This document shows positions 29,332-39,627 of a DNA stretch of 64,000 bases, piece after piece. The stretch comes from Pantoea eucalypti (GTDB lineage: Bacteria; Pseudomonadota; Gammaproteobacteria; Enterobacterales; Enterobacteriaceae). Made by a program: the position numbers and the translations under genes. The number at the start of each line of letters is the position of its first letter. Positions within the stretch are counted from its first letter, which is position 1. The stretch lies in NCBI RefSeq assembly GCF_009646115.1, contig NZ_CP045720.1:2232001-2296000 (forward strand), written 5' to 3'. A model generated the notes under the pieces. The model saw only the letters and a program-made list of their open reading frames with translations. It did not search any database and had not been told where the DNA came from.

Positions 29332-29419
29332 AGTGCAGAATGGCGGTAAAACTAAAGGCTACAATCATCAGCAGACAGCCCGCAGTCGTCATTAAAGCCA
29401 GTTTAAGATCGGTACTCAT
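29330..29419 (-). CDS. ynhF: YnhF-family 29-residue membrane protein
   Basis: Encodes MSTDLKLALMTTAGCLLMIV followed by AFSFTAILH, 29 residues, exactly the length of E. coli YnhF and sharing its MSTDLK start and C-terminal TA-LH end. It is one hydrophobic helix, predicted to span the inner membrane. GGAGCAAACA gives a ribosome site 6 bp before the ATG. It lies just upstream of purR on the opposite strand, as in E. coli. Function unknown. Too short for most gene finders. Confidence 0.93.
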   Translation of the reverse strand: MSTDLKLALMTTAGCLLMIVAFSFTAILH

Positions 29420-29640
29420 TGTTTGCTCCTTAGTCACACAATTTGTGGGGATATCGCATTTTCCCACAGGGCCCGGTAAAAATCTCGTTTTATCCGTTCA
29501 GCCTTGTTAGAATCCCGCCTTTGTTGCGCAACGCGCGCAATCCTGATTCCGTTTGCGCCGGTTTTCAGGCGTTTTATTTTCGCCAGCGGCCTGTAAACCG
29601 GCCAAAAACGCGGCATTTTTGCGGAAAAAACCCTGAGCAG

Positions 29641-29656
29641 ACGCAAACGTTTAACA
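29641..29656. promoter_or_regulatory. PurR box upstream of purR
   Basis: ACGCAAACGTTTAACA: the first 12 bases match the PurR consensus (ACGCAAACGTTTNCGT) exactly, while the right end deviates. It lies 45 bp before the purR ATG, consistent with the known autoregulation. A second partial site, CCGTTTGCGC near 29549, is a half-match on the other strand. Confidence 0.75.
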
Positions 29657-29700
29657 CTACGCTTATCATAGAGTTAGATAAGCACTGGAGTCCGATTTTC

Positions 29701-30726
29701 ATGGCAACAATTAAAGATGTGGCGAAACGCGCTGGCGTCTCAACGACGACGGTTTCGCACGTCATCAATAAAACCCGCTTTGTCGCAGAAGAGACGCGTA
29801 ACGCGGTCTGGCAGGCGATAAAAGAACTGCACTATTCGCCAAGCGCCGTGGCGCGCAGCCTGAAAGTGAATCACACCAGAACGCTGGGCCTGCTGGCGAC
29901 CTCCAGCGAAGCCCCCTATTTCGCAGAGATTATTGAAGCGATTGAGAATCACTGTTTTGACAAAGGCTATACGCTGATTCTGGGGAATTCGCATAACGAT
30001 CTGCAAAAACAGCGCGCCTATCTCAGCATGATGGCGCAGAAGCGTGTCGATGGTCTGCTGGTGATGTGCTCAGAATATCCAGACGACCTGCTGCAGATGC
30101 TGGAAGAGAACCGTAACATCCCGATGGTGGTAATGGACTGGGGCGAATCGCGCGCCGACTTCACCGACACGGTTCTGGATAACGCGTTCCAGGGCGGCTA
30201 TCTGGCAGGACGCTATCTGATTGAACGCGGTCACCGCGACATTGGTGCTATCCCCGGTCAGATGGAGCGTAATACCGGTGGCGGACGTCATGCCGGTTTC
30301 CTGAAGGCGCTGGAAGAAGCCAGCATTCAGCCGCGCGCCGAGTGGATTGTCCAGGGTGACTTTGAGCCGGAGTCGGGCTATCAGGCGATGCAGCAGATCC
30401 TGTCACAGAAACAGCGCCCGACGGCGGTGTTCTGCGGTGGTGATATCATGGCAATGGGTGCAATTTGCGCCGCCGACGAAATGGGTTTGCGCGTACCGCA
30501 GGATATTTCGGTGATCGGTTATGATAATGTGCGCAACGCCCGCTATTTCGCACCGGCCCTGACCACCGTGCATCAGCCTAAAGCTCAGTTAGGTGAAAAA
30601 GCGCTGGATATGCTGCTGGACCGCATCACCAGTAAGCGTGAAGTGTCACAGACGATTGAAGTACACCCTACGCTGATTGAGCGCCGCTCGGTGGCCGACG
30701 GTCCATTCCGCGACTATCGCCGTTAA
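29701..30726 (+). CDS. purR: Purine repressor PurR
   Basis: LacI-family repressor of purine synthesis genes with hypoxanthine or guanine as corepressor. 341 residues, the same length as E. coli PurR. The N-terminal helix-turn-helix reads [20 protein letters not shown] and the hinge helix [14 protein letters not shown]; the periplasmic-binding-protein-like core follows, with [20 protein letters not shown] in its second lobe. The frame continues upstream to 29443 but a LacI-family start with MATIKDVA is clear. Its terminal codon overlaps the stop of the convergent punR gene by 4 bp. Confidence 0.97.
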   Translation: MATIKDVAKRAGVSTTTVSHVINKTRFVAEETRNAVWQAIKELHYSPSAVARSLKVNHTRTLGLLATSSEAPYFAEIIEAIENHCFDKGYTLILGNSHNDLQKQRAYLSMMAQKRVDGLLVMCSEYPDDLLQMLEENRNIPMVVMDWGESRADFTDTVLDNAFQGGYLAGRYLIERGHRDIGAIPGQMERNTGGGRHAGFLKALEEASIQPRAEWIVQGDFEPESGYQAMQQILSQKQRPTAVFCGGDIMAMGAICAADEMGLRVPQDISVIGYDNVRNARYFAPALTTVHQPKAQLGEKALDMLLDRITSKREVSQTIEVHPTLIERRSVADGPFRDYRR

Positions 30727-31628
30727 TCCTCGCTTAACCACTCCTGATTAAGCGTTTGCGCATCACCCAGGTAGCTGAGCAACCAGCCAGTCGCCGGTGA
30801 TGCGCGATCCTCAGCCCAGCTGACACAGCAGGGACTGTCCGGAAACGCCACCGGCAGAGTCAGTTCAACCAGATCGCCGCTGTCGAGCAGTGGCCTGGCA
30901 AGATGACCGGGCACCATCGCCACACACAATCCCGCCTGCACGCACTCCAGCCCGGTTTGCCATTCCGGCACCACCAGCCTGCGCTGGTTATCCAGCGTCC
31001 ATGTCATTCGGCGCGGCAGTGCGCGTGAAGTATCTTCCAGCACCAGTGACGGCCAGCTACGCAGCGTGTCGTCATCGATCTGGCTCGCCTGCGTCAGGGG
31101 ATGATCGGGCGCGACCACGCAGCGCCAGTTGAGTGTGCCCATATCGCGAAACGCAAAACGTCCGCCCACCGGAATCGCCTGGGTGGCCCCAATGGCCACT
31201 TCTACCCGGCCATCGGCCAGCGCATCCCAGACGCCGTTAAAAACTTCATAACTGATGATCAGCTCCATGTCGGGGAAATGGCGATAGAAATCTTTAACCA
31301 GTTGCCGGGTGCGCTGAGGTTTAGCGATACGGTCAACCGCGATGCTGAGCTGACCGCGCCAGCCGTTGGCCAGCTGCTGACACTGTCGTCGTGTGGCTAG
31401 CATTTTTTTGATGACGCTGCGCCCTTCACGGACAAAATGCTCGCCTGCCGGAGTCAGTACCACTTCACGGTGCTGACGCTCAAACAGCGGCACCGCCAGC
31501 CAGCTCTCCAGCTGCCGCACCGTGTAACTGATGGCAGAGGGCACCCGATGTAACTCCTGCGCAGCAGCGCTAAAGCTGCCGCCACGGGCGACTGCGTCAA
31601 CCACTTCTAATGCATATTCTGACCACAT
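30723..31628 (-). CDS. punR: LysR-family regulator PunR
   Basis: A 301-residue LysR-type activator, orthologous by context to E. coli PunR (YdhB), which activates punC in response to purine nucleosides. The N-terminal helix-turn-helix reads [20 protein letters not shown] followed by [18 protein letters not shown]. The effector domain has [18 protein letters not shown]. It is divergent from punC with 107 bp between them, the standard LysR arrangement. Stop overlaps the purR stop by 4 bp on the opposite strand. Confidence 0.92.
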   Translation of the reverse strand: MWSEYALEVVDAVARGGSFSAAAQELHRVPSAISYTVRQLESWLAVPLFERQHREVVLTPAGEHFVREGRSVIKKMLATRRQCQQLANGWRGQLSIAVDRIAKPQRTRQLVKDFYRHFPDMELIISYEVFNGVWDALADGRVEVAIGATQAIPVGGRFAFRDMGTLNWRCVVAPDHPLTQASQIDDDTLRSWPSLVLEDTSRALPRRMTWTLDNQRRLVVPEWQTGLECVQAGLCVAMVPGHLARPLLDSGDLVELTLPVAFPDSPCCVSWAEDRASPATGWLLSYLGDAQTLNQEWLSED

Positions 31629-31735
31629 AATCTGCCTTCAAAATTTTTAACAGCAAGCGGCAAATATTACCGTTTCACAGCAGCAAACGCACCTTTTACA
31701 CTCTGCCGCGTTTATCCTGCAAAAATGAGAATGAG

Positions 31736-32938
31736 ATGTTGTCGAATAAAGGATTTATGCCTTACCTTGCCCTGCTGAGCATGCTCGGCTTTTTAGCCAC
31801 CGATATGTACCTGCCCGCCTTCGGCGCGATGCAGCAAACGTTTAACACCTCACCCGGCCTGATCAGCGCCAGTATGAGTCTCTTTCTGGGAGGCTTCGCT
31901 GTGGGTCAGCTCTTCTGGGGACCCATCTCCGATCGCATCGGCCGTAAACCTGTGCTGCTGACCGGGCTGGCCATGTTTGGGGTCGGTTGTGCAGGCATGC
32001 TGTGGGTCAATGATATCTATCTGATGCTGGCGCTGCGTTTTGTTCAGGCGATTGGCGTCTGTGCTGCTGCTGTTAGCTGGCAGGCACTGGTCGTGGATCG
32101 CTACCCTGCCGCACGTGCCAACAAAGTCTTTGCCACCATTATGCCGCTGGTTGCACTCTCTCCGGCACTGGCCCCGTTGCTGGGCGCCTGGCTGATTGGT
32201 CATTTCCACTGGCGTTCAATCTTCCTGGTGCTGACCCTGATTGCGGTAGCGCTGATTCTGACCACGTTGCGTCTGCCCACTGTTCGCAAAGTCGCAGGTG
32301 AAAAAAAGGCACAGCCGGGTTTCTTTACCCTGCTCAAATCGCGGGTTTATAGCGGCAACGTGCTGATTTACTCTGCCTGTTCTGCCAGCTTCTTTGCCTG
32401 GCTGACGGGTTCGCCGTTTATTCTGGCAGATTTGGGTCTCTCGCCTGCCGACATCGGCCTGAGTTATGTGCCACAGACCCTCGCCTTTTTAATAGGTGGC
32501 TTCGGCTGTCGCGCCCTGCTCAACCGCTTTAACGGTTCACAGTTGCTGCCCTGGTTACTGGGTATCTACAGCCTGAGCATTCTGGCGCTGTTTGCTGTTG
32601 CGCTTGCCGGCAACAGCACGCTGGTTAGCCTGATGGTTCCATTCTGCGGCATGGCGCTGGCGAACGGCGCGATCTATCCGATTGTGGTCTCCAGTGCATT
32701 AATGCCCTTCCCGAATGCTACCGGCAAAGCGGCCGCATTGCAGAACACACTGCAGTTAGGTCTGTGCTTCGCCGCAAGCCTGGCAGTATCAGCCGGATTA
32801 ACTCAGGCGCTGTTTACCACCACACTCACGATGACGGCGACCATTGTGCTCGCGCTGTTCGGCTTCGCCATGCAGCGTGCCGCCAGCGCACAAAGTGTTG
32901 TTGCCTCAGCGCAACCTGCCTGCCAGGATAATCACTGA
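31736..32938 (+). CDS. punC: Purine nucleoside exporter PunC (MFS)
   Basis: A 400-residue MFS transporter of the DHA1/Bcr group, orthologous to E. coli PunC (YdhC), with about 12 membrane helices. [16 protein letters not shown] is motif A between helices 2 and 3; [20 protein letters not shown] is the motif-C-like helix. In E. coli it moves purine nucleosides and gives tolerance under nutrient stress. ATG at 31736 with GAGATG close upstream; divergent from its regulator punR. Confidence 0.93.
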   Translation: MLSNKGFMPYLALLSMLGFLATDMYLPAFGAMQQTFNTSPGLISASMSLFLGGFAVGQLFWGPISDRIGRKPVLLTGLAMFGVGCAGMLWVNDIYLMLALRFVQAIGVCAAAVSWQALVVDRYPAARANKVFATIMPLVALSPALAPLLGAWLIGHFHWRSIFLVLTLIAVALILTTLRLPTVRKVAGEKKAQPGFFTLLKSRVYSGNVLIYSACSASFFAWLTGSPFILADLGLSPADIGLSYVPQTLAFLIGGFGCRALLNRFNGSQLLPWLLGIYSLSILALFAVALAGNSTLVSLMVPFCGMALANGAIYPIVVSSALMPFPNATGKAAALQNTLQLGLCFAASLAVSAGLTQALFTTTLTMTATIVLALFGFAMQRAASAQSVVASAQPACQDNH

Positions 32939-33247
32939 CACACTGACTTCTTAGTTAGCATCCTAACAATAAGTCATTGAATATTGACCCGCGTGAGAAT
33001 ATACTCATTCGGGTCAACAAATCTGTAATAAATCAACAATATAATAACGTAATAATCTGATTGGCACCCTGTTGCCGGGACGGTATTCGCGCGCGTTATT
33101 CTCATCTTGCCCGTCCAGCTGCAGGCTATTCCAGTCCTCTGTATCACACAATAACCGGTGTGCGGAGTCATCCGTAACGTTTCTCAATGCCTGACGAAAT
33201 TGGCTACTCTTTGTTCAGGTTCAGATTGGACAGGTGGTGGAAAAGCT
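32939..33247. other. punC-cfa intergenic region
   Basis: About 309 bp. It contains a 34-bp dyad at 32984-33017 (TTGACCCG and CGGGTCAA arms plus inner TGAG and CTCA pairs around AATATA) and then an AT-rich run likely holding the cfa promoter. A small stem GTTAG, CATC, CTAAC precedes it at 32954-32966. A longer frame upstream of cfa in this region is rejected because the cfa N-terminus MSSS is clear. Confidence 0.55.
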
Positions 33248-34396
33248 ATGAGTTCATCTTATGCTGAAGTAGTGAGCCCGGAAGAGAACCATTGGTATCG
33301 CATCGTTCATGAACTGCTGGAATCAGCGGATGTCGAAATCAATGGTTCACGTCCATGGGATATTCATGTTACGCATCCAGGTTTTTTTAAACGTGTTCTG
33401 CAGGAGGGTTCACTTGGGCTCGGTGAGAGCTATATGGATGGATGGTGGGAGTGTGACCGGCTGGATATGTTCTTTCACCACGTACTTAAACATAAACTCG
33501 ATCAGCAATTGCCTCACCACTTTAAAGATACGTTGCGCATTGCCGCCGCTCGCTTAACGAATCTGCAATCAAAAAAACGGGCCTGGATTGTCGGTAAAGA
33601 ACATTACGATCTCGGCAACGATCTTTTTTCACTGATGCTTGATCCTTATATGCAATATTCCTGTGGCTACTGGAAAGAGGCCACGACGCTGGCGACAGCA
33701 CAGGAAGCCAAGCTGGATATGATCTGCCGGAAATTAGCGCTGGAACCCGGGATGTCGCTGCTGGATATTGGCTGTGGCTGGGGCGGACTCGCGGAATTTG
33801 CTGCACGTCATTACGGCGTCAAAGTGCATGGCGTGACGATTTCCGCCGAACAGCAAAAACTGGCGCAGCAGCGCTGTAACGGATTAGACGTCACAATTCT
33901 GTTGCAGGATTATCGCGATCTGAATGAGCAGTTTGATCGTATTGTTTCAGTGGGAATGTTCGAACATGTCGGGCCAAAAAATTACGCCACCTATTTTGAT
34001 GTGGTCGATCGTAATTTAAAACCTGACGGTATTTTCCTGCTTCACACTATTGGTGCAATTAAGACCGATATGAGCGTCGATCCCTGGATCGATAAATATA
34101 TCTTCCCCAATGGTTGTCTGCCGTCAGTGCGTCATGTAGCGGATGCCAGCGAGCCCCACTTTATTCTGGAAGACTGGCATAACTTTGGTGCTGATTACGA
34201 CAAAACAATGATGGCCTGGCATGAACGCTTTGTGCAGGCCTGGCCAGAACTGGCTGATAAATATGGTGAACGCTTTAAGCGGATGTTCTCTTATTATCTC
34301 AATGCCTGTGCCGGTGCCTTCCGGGCGCGTGATATTCAGCTGTGGCAGATTGTGTTCAGTCGCGGTGTTGAGGGCGGATTACGGGTGGCGCGGTAG
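33248..34396 (+). CDS. cfa: Cyclopropane-fatty-acyl-phospholipid synthase
   Basis: Uses S-adenosylmethionine to cyclopropanate unsaturated acyl chains of membrane phospholipids at stationary phase or acid stress. 382 residues, as in E. coli. The start MSSSYAEVVSPEENHWYRIV lines up with the E. coli N-terminus. SAM-binding LDIGCGWGGLAEFAARHYG, SVGMFEHVGPKNY and the active-site Cys in YYLNACAGAFRARDIQLWQ are visible. GGTGG lies upstream of the ATG. Convergent with ribC across 220 bp with no clear terminator. Confidence 0.97.
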   Translation: MSSSYAEVVSPEENHWYRIVHELLESADVEINGSRPWDIHVTHPGFFKRVLQEGSLGLGESYMDGWWECDRLDMFFHHVLKHKLDQQLPHHFKDTLRIAAARLTNLQSKKRAWIVGKEHYDLGNDLFSLMLDPYMQYSCGYWKEATTLATAQEAKLDMICRKLALEPGMSLLDIGCGWGGLAEFAARHYGVKVHGVTISAEQQKLAQQRCNGLDVTILLQDYRDLNEQFDRIVSVGMFEHVGPKNYATYFDVVDRNLKPDGIFLLHTIGAIKTDMSVDPWIDKYIFPNGCLPSVRHVADASEPHFILEDWHNFGADYDKTMMAWHERFVQAWPELADKYGERFKRMFSYYLNACAGAFRARDIQLWQIVFSRGVEGGLRVAR

Positions 34397-34616
34397 GGTC
34401 ATGTTAAGAAGATGCTGCCGCGCTAAAGGCTTTAAAAAGGGGCCTGTTCAGTTTTGAGCGTGTAACAGCACAGGAACACAGAAAGATTTGAAAGAGACAA
34501 ACCCGTTATCCGTGGCGGGGGACGCTTTCCTCTTCTGACTGTGTTCCCTGTGCTTCAGGCTATTATATCGCTGCCAGATTCACCCGGATGGGCTCCCCAG
34601 CAATCTTTGACGCTTA

Positions 34617-35276
34617 TTAGCTCTCGGCGTCAGTCTGGCCGGTCAGCATGCTCATCGCTGCCGCGGCATCGCGCTGTGCTAATACCCGCTCAACGGTCTC
34701 TACGATTGCCTGCGTGTGTGGATCGATCTCAATATTAACCCGATCGCCAAACGTCTTCGCGCCCAGCGTGGTGCGCTCCAGCGTTTCCGGGATCAGATAG
34801 ACGCAGAATTTGGTCTTCGTCACATCGCCGACTGTCAGGCTGATACCGTCGATGCCGACAAAACCTTTATGCAGAATATATTTCATCTGCGTCGGGTCCT
34901 GGATTTTAAACCAGACTTCGCGGTTATGTTCTGACTGGATAATCTTGCAGATCTCAGCGGTGGTCATAATATGACCTGACATCAGATGACCGCCTATTTC
35001 ATCGCTGAATCGGGCTGCACGCTCAATATTGACCACATCACCCTGACGTAAATCACCCAGGTTAGTTACCCGCAAGGTCTCTTTAATTAAATCAAAACTG
35101 ACCCAGTCGCCGTCAATTGCCGTCACGGTTAAACAGCAACCGTTGTGCGCGACAGATGCGCCCAGCGCCAGACCCGGTAAAAGCGCTTCCGGCAGTCGGA
35201 CAGTGTGGGTACGAAACAGTTCTTTCTCTTCAATGGACACGATTTCTGCGGTGCCCTGCACAATACCGGTAAACAT
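34617..35276 (-). CDS. ribC: Riboflavin synthase, alpha chain
   Basis: Dismutates two lumazine molecules into riboflavin and the pyrimidinedione in flavin synthesis. 219 residues, with the internal duplication of the family: [18 protein letters not shown] and, in the second barrel, [29 protein letters not shown] is the conserved substrate-side loop. The gene is also called ribE in some nomenclature. Monocistronic, at the same place as in E. coli. No FMN riboswitch seen upstream. Confidence 0.96.
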   Translation of the reverse strand: MFTGIVQGTAEIVSIEEKELFRTHTVRLPEALLPGLALGASVAHNGCCLTVTAIDGDWVSFDLIKETLRVTNLGDLRQGDVVNIERAARFSDEIGGHLMSGHIMTTAEICKIIQSEHNREVWFKIQDPTQMKYILHKGFVGIDGISLTVGDVTKTKFCVYLIPETLERTTLGAKTFGDRVNIEIDPHTQAIVETVERVLAQRDAAAAMSMLTGQTDAES

Positions 35277-35479
35277 AGTCTTTGCCTCTGCGAAGTTTGC
35301 GCTAGTTTATCACAGCTCAGGTCAGGTGTTAGATTTCAGCCGACGCCCTCTATTTAATGACGGCGTAAAACGCATTGTGTGACAAAGATTGGCGAATGCT
35401 ATTGCGCCAGTTACACTAGCCCGCGCAATTTCCTGGGCTTTTCTGCCCTTTTAATTCTTTCAACAAGTCAGGTGTTAAC

Positions 35480-36853
35480 GTGCAGAAGTATTTAACAGAA
35501 GCGCGTCAATTGCTGGCCCTTGCGATTCCAGTCATCCTTGCTCAGGTGGCGCAAACCGCAATGGGATTTGTGGATACCATTATGGCCGGTGCAGTCAGCG
35601 CCACGGATATGGCCGCCGTTGCTGTCGGCACCTCTGTCTGGCTTCCGGCCATCCTGTTTGGTCATGGTCTTCTGCTTGCATTGACGCCCACCGTTGCGCA
35701 ACTCAACGGTTCAGGTCGCCGCGAACGCATCGGCGAACAGATTCGCCAGGGATACTGGCTCGCTTTCTTCGTCTCGCTGCTGATTATGGTGCTGTTATGG
35801 CATGCAGGCTATCTCATCCGGGCGATGCATGACATCGATCCTGCGCTGGCGCTGAAAGCAGAAGGCTATCTTCATGCCCTGCTGTTTGGCGCGCCTGGCT
35901 ACCTCTTCTTCCAGGTGCTGCGCAACCAGTGCGAGGGGCTGTCGAAAACCAAACCCGGCATGGTGCTGGGCTTTCTGGGCTTGATGTTCAACATCCCGCT
36001 CAACTATGTCTTTATTTATGGGCACTTCGGCATGCCTGCCCTGGGTGGTGTCGGCTGTGGTGTAGCGACCGCCTCTGTTTACTGGGTGATGTTTATCTGT
36101 ATGCGCTTCTGGGTGCGCCGGATGGGCAGCATGCGTGATATCCGGCTTGAGAGCCGCTGGTCGCCTCCTTCGCGTCCGATTCTGAGCCGCCTGATGACGC
36201 TGGGATTGCCAGTGGCATTGGCACTCTTTTTTGAGGTCACCTTGTTTGCCGTTGTTGCTCTGCTGGTCTCGCCACTGGGTATCGTCAATGTGGCGGGTCA
36301 CCAGATTGCGCTGAACTTCAGTTCACTGATGTTTGTGTTGCCGCTGTCGCTGGGTGTCGCGACCACCATTCGCGTCGGTTATCGTCTGGGTCAGGGGTCC
36401 ACCGAGCAGGCACGGGTCGCGGCCTGGACCGCTCAGGGTGTGGGCATCAGCATGGCCGCGCTGACCGCGATTTTTACCGTCACGTTTCGTCATCAGATCG
36501 CCCTGCTCTATAACGATAATCCCGAGGTGGTGACACTGGCGGCACAGCTGATGCTGCTGGCGGCCATTTATCAGTTTTCGGACTCGATTCAGGTGATTGG
36601 CAGCGGGATCCTGCGCGGCTATAAAGATACGCGGTCGATTTTCTTTATTACCTTTATTGCTTACTGGCTGCTGGGACTGCCCGCGGGCTACCTGCTGGCA
36701 CTGACCGACTGGATTGTGCCGCGGATGGGTCCGGCGGGTTTCTGGTGCGGTTTTATTATCGGTCTGACTTCAGCGGCGCTGATGATGCTCTGGCGTATCA
36801 GACGGTTGCAGCAGTTACCGGCGGACATCATCCTGACACGTGCAGCACGATAG
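35480..36853 (+). CDS. mdtK: Multidrug efflux transporter MdtK (MATE family)
   Basis: Inner-membrane Na+- or H+-coupled MATE exporter (NorM type) of 457 residues, the E. coli length. About 12 helices; [20 protein letters not shown] and GMFVDTI-like sequence start helix 1, [14 protein letters not shown] and [14 protein letters not shown] lie in the C-terminal lobe. The start is GTG with AGGTG 6 bp upstream. Exports norfloxacin, acriflavine and similar compounds in E. coli. A possible weak stem-loop (GCGGGTCA, TTCG, TGGCCCGC) follows at 36862. Confidence 0.96.
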   Translation: MQKYLTEARQLLALAIPVILAQVAQTAMGFVDTIMAGAVSATDMAAVAVGTSVWLPAILFGHGLLLALTPTVAQLNGSGRRERIGEQIRQGYWLAFFVSLLIMVLLWHAGYLIRAMHDIDPALALKAEGYLHALLFGAPGYLFFQVLRNQCEGLSKTKPGMVLGFLGLMFNIPLNYVFIYGHFGMPALGGVGCGVATASVYWVMFICMRFWVRRMGSMRDIRLESRWSPPSRPILSRLMTLGLPVALALFFEVTLFAVVALLVSPLGIVNVAGHQIALNFSSLMFVLPLSLGVATTIRVGYRLGQGSTEQARVAAWTAQGVGISMAALTAIFTVTFRHQIALLYNDNPEVVTLAAQLMLLAAIYQFSDSIQVIGSGILRGYKDTRSIFFITFIAYWLLGLPAGYLLALTDWIVPRMGPAGFWCGFIIGLTSAALMMLWRIRRLQQLPADIILTRAAR

Positions 36854-36946
36854 CTTTAAACGCGGGTCATTCGTGGCCCGCAATGTCGAAAAAAACGACG
36901 GTTAGCACAGTTGCTGCTCAGTCATGGCGAAAAAACTATTTTCCCC

Positions 36947-36975
36947 TTGCCAGGCTTACACACTGCCGTTAATAT
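36947..36975 (+). promoter_or_regulatory. Strong sigma-70 promoter of the tRNA-Val operon
   Basis: TTGCCA (36947-36952), 17-bp spacer, TAATAT (36970-36975), followed by a GC-rich discriminator (GTCCCCGCTG) typical of stringently controlled stable-RNA promoters. It sits 31 bp before the first tRNA. Confidence 0.85.
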
Positions 36976-37005
36976 TCGTCCCCGCTGTCGCCCTGACAGC
37001 ATGTT

Positions 37006-37082
37006 GCGCTCTTAGCTCAGTTGGTTAGAGCACCACCTTGACATGGTGGGGGTCGATGGTTCGAGTCCATTAGAGCGCACCA
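37006..37082 (+). tRNA. tRNA-Val (anticodon GAC), copy 1
   Basis: 77 nt with CCA encoded. Acceptor GCGCTCT pairs with AGAGCGC; D-arm AGCTCAGTTGGTTAGAGC; anticodon stem CCACC/GGTGG with GAC at 37040-37042; T-arm GATGGTTCGAGTCCATT. First of three in one transcript, at the place of valV-valW in E. coli. Confidence 0.97.
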
Positions 37083-37085
37083 AGT

Positions 37086-37162
37086 GCGTCCGTAGCTCAG
37101 TTGGTTAGAGCACCACCTTGACATGGTGGGGGTCGGTGGTTCGAGTCCACTCGGACGCACCA
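37086..37162 (+). tRNA. tRNA-Val (anticodon GAC), copy 2
   Basis: 77 nt, CCA encoded. Same D-arm and anticodon arm as the neighbours, but the acceptor stem is GCGTCCG/CGGACGC and the T-arm is GGTGGTTCGAGTCCACT. Separated by 3 nt from copy 1. Confidence 0.97.
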
Positions 37163-37173
37163 ATATTTAGTAT

Positions 37174-37250
37174 GCGCTCTTAGCTCAGTTGGTTAGAGCA
37201 CCACCTTGACATGGTGGGGGTCGATGGTTCGAGTCCATTAGAGCGCACCA
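37174..37250 (+). tRNA. tRNA-Val (anticodon GAC), copy 3
   Basis: 77 nt, CCA encoded and identical to copy 1 over its whole length, including the acceptor GCGCTCT. Eleven nt after copy 2. Confidence 0.97.
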
Positions 37251-37323
37251 CTTTCAGAATTCCTTCAGTTTGCGCAACGCCTCCTTTTATTGATCTGCAT
37301 CGCTTCTCCCCTCTGCTTTTTGA

Positions 37324-37352
37324 TTGGTTTTCGCATACTTAGCGTCTATACT
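37324..37352 (+). promoter_or_regulatory. Likely pykF promoter
   Basis: TTGGTT (37324-37329), 17-bp spacer, TATACT (37347-37352). The Cra operator begins 15 bp after the -10, consistent with repression of pykF. Confidence 0.7.
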
Positions 37353-37367
37353 GTCCCGCGTTGCTTA

Positions 37368-37383
37368 CTTGAAAGGTTTCAGC
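37368..37383. promoter_or_regulatory. Cra (FruR) operator in front of pykF
   Basis: CTTGAAAGGTTTCAGC; its complement GCTGAAACCTTTCAAG matches the Cra consensus GCTGAAWCGTTTCAGC-type sequence well. Cra represses pykF in E. coli. Confidence 0.75.
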
Positions 37384-37595
37384 GATCACGTGCTTACTGC
37401 GATAACTCAAATGATTTGCGCAACAACAGCGTGGTGGTTACCAACCGTAACCGCACAACTTCCCTGCACGCCTGGCCTTCGTCACCTATTCTTACTCAGT
37501 ACTGCCCTTTTCAGTCTCAATCAGAAATTTCACTTCGATGCGCTGCCATCGAATTCCGCCCTTATTCATCCATCACAACTTACAGAAAATCCGTC

Positions 37596-39008
37596 ATGAA
37601 AAAGACTAAAATCGTTTGTACAATCGGCCCGAAAACCGAATCCGAAGAGATGCTGACTCAGCTCCTCGAAGCTGGCATGAATGTCATGCGTCTTAACTTC
37701 TCGCACGGCGACTATGCCGAACATGGTCAGCGCATCACCAATATGCGTGCCGTTATGCAAAAAACCGGTCGTCAGGCCGCGATCCTGCTGGATACCAAAG
37801 GCCCTGAAATCCGCACCATGAAGCTGGAAGGCGGTAACGATGCAGCGTTGAAAGCCGGCCAGACATTTACCTTTACGACTGATCAGAGCGTGATCGGTAA
37901 CAGCGAACGCGTTGCAGTTACCTATCCAGGCTTCACGGCTGACCTGAAAATCGGCAACACAGTGCTGGTCGATGATGGCCTGATCGGCATGGAAGTCACC
38001 GAAGTCACTGAAAATACCGTGGTGTGTAAAGTCCTGAACAATGGCGATCTGGGCGAGAACAAAGGCGTTAACCTGCCAGGTGTTTCTATCCAGCTGCCCG
38101 CTCTGGCTGAAAAAGATAAGCGCGATCTGATTTTTGGTTGTGAGCAGGGCGTTGACTTTGTCGCTGCCTCTTTCATCCGTAAACGTTCAGACGTGCTGGA
38201 AATTCGTGAGCACCTGAAACAGAACGGTGGCGAACACATCCAGATCATCTCCAAAATTGAAAACCAGGAAGGCCTGAATAACTTCGACGAAATCCTCGAA
38301 GCGTCAGACGGCATCATGGTTGCACGTGGCGACCTGGGCGTTGAGATCCCGGTTGAAGAAGTGATCTTCGCGCAGAAGATGATGATCAAAAAATGTAATA
38401 AAGCACGCAAAGTGGTTATCACAGCCACCCAGATGCTTGATTCCATGATCAAGAACCCGCGCCCTACCCGCGCAGAAGCCGGTGACGTCGCCAACGCCAT
38501 CCTTGATGGGACTGATGCTGTCATGCTGTCAGGTGAGAGCGCCAAAGGCCGTTATCCGCTGGAGTCAGTCACCATTATGGCGACCATCTGCGAACGTACC
38601 GACCGTGTGATGAAGTCACGCATCGACAGCCAGAGTGATAACCGCAAAATGCGTATCACAGAAGCCGTCTGCCGTGGTGCTGTTGAGACCGCTGAGAAGC
38701 TGGAAGCGCCTCTGATTGTGGTGGCTACCGAAGGCGGTAAGTCGGCGAAATCTGTACGTAAATATTTCCCGAACGCAACTATCCTGGCGCTGACTACCAA
38801 TCCGACCACTGCACGTCAGCTGATCCTGAGTAAAGGCATTGAGACGCGTCTGGTGACTGAGATCGCATCAACCGACGATTTCTATCGTCTGGGTAAAGAA
38901 GCGGCGCTGGAAAGTGGCTTTGGCCAGAAAGGTGATGTCGTGGTTCTGGTGTCCGGTGCATTAGTACCAAGCGGAACTACCAACACCGCTTCCGTTCACG
39001 TCCTGTAA
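37596..39008 (+). CDS. pykF: Pyruvate kinase I (fructose-1,6-bisphosphate activated)
   Basis: Final glycolytic step, phosphoenolpyruvate plus ADP to pyruvate plus ATP. 470 residues, as in E. coli PykF, starting [20 protein letters not shown]. Seen: the active-site [27 protein letters not shown], the signature [30 protein letters not shown] and the allosteric C-domain with [17 protein letters not shown] Cra operator lies just after the promoter. It ends at a clear terminator and is followed by lpp. Confidence 0.98.
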   Translation: MKKTKIVCTIGPKTESEEMLTQLLEAGMNVMRLNFSHGDYAEHGQRITNMRAVMQKTGRQAAILLDTKGPEIRTMKLEGGNDAALKAGQTFTFTTDQSVIGNSERVAVTYPGFTADLKIGNTVLVDDGLIGMEVTEVTENTVVCKVLNNGDLGENKGVNLPGVSIQLPALAEKDKRDLIFGCEQGVDFVAASFIRKRSDVLEIREHLKQNGGEHIQIISKIENQEGLNNFDEILEASDGIMVARGDLGVEIPVEEVIFAQKMMIKKCNKARKVVITATQMLDSMIKNPRPTRAEAGDVANAILDGTDAVMLSGESAKGRYPLESVTIMATICERTDRVMKSRIDSQSDNRKMRITEAVCRGAVETAEKLEAPLIVVATEGGKSAKSVRKYFPNATILALTTNPTTARQLILSKGIETRLVTEIASTDDFYRLGKEAALESGFGQKGDVVVLVSGALVPSGTTNTASVHVL

Positions 39009-39030
39009 AACTTTCTTAAGCCATTATTTT

Positions 39031-39058
39031 GAAGCGCCTGAGTCAGGCGCTTTTTTTA
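39031..39058 (+). terminator. pykF terminator
   Basis: AGCGCCTG, loop AGT, CAGGCGCT with TTTTTTT; 22 bp after the pykF stop. Confidence 0.92.
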
Positions 39059-39237
39059 TTTCTACCTAAACCAAATACCAGAAAATTCCAATCGAAAATA
39101 ACTATTCAAATACTCTTAATATTAAGGTTAATCCGATTAAATCTCTCTGTTTTCCCTTAATTTTTTTATCATATTCTGTGATCCGCTGCTTCTTTGAGCG
39201 AACGATCAAATTTAAGCATCTTCTCATCAAAAATTTA

Positions 39238-39266
39238 TTCTCAACTTAAAAAGCTTTGTGTAATAC
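39238..39266 (+). promoter_or_regulatory. lpp promoter
   Basis: TTCTCA (39238-39243), 17-bp spacer, TAATAC (39261-39266), nearly the same as the E. coli lpp promoter, followed by the conserved lpp leader GCTACATGGAGATTAACTCA and GGGTATAAAT ribosome region. Confidence 0.85.
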
Positions 39267-39308
39267 TTGTAACGCTACATGGAGATTAACTCAATCTAGA
39301 GGGTATAA

Positions 39309-39548
<240 letters not shown>

Positions 39549-39560
39549 GAGTTCTGGTTT

Positions 39561-39592
39561 AAAAATGGCGCCTTTATGGCGCCATTTTTTTT
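39561..39592 (+). terminator. lpp terminator
   Basis: AAAAATGGCGCC, loop TTTAT, GGCGCCATTTTTTTT, 12 bp after the lpp stop; also functions for ldtE on the other strand. Confidence 0.93.
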
Positions 39593-39627
39593 GCCTGAAT
39601 TCAGCACCCTTTCGGGTACGTGTTGCT

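Larger units (their letters stand above)
37251..37595 (+). other. pykF upstream region with long leader
   Basis: About 345 bp between the third tRNA and pykF. It contains a TTGGTT-17-TATACT promoter and a Cra-type operator just downstream of it. The 235-nt leader to the ATG has no recognised riboswitch or small protein. The pykF frame extends upstream into this region, but its MKKTKIV start is clear. Confidence 0.6.

Noticed and set aside
35277..35479. FMN riboswitch for riboflavin synthase
   Set aside because: No RFN-type conserved helices seen; the leader is too short.
37006..37250. Regular repeat at about 80-bp spacing, CRISPR-like at first sight
   Set aside because: These are three complete tRNA genes; spacers are 3 and 11 nt.
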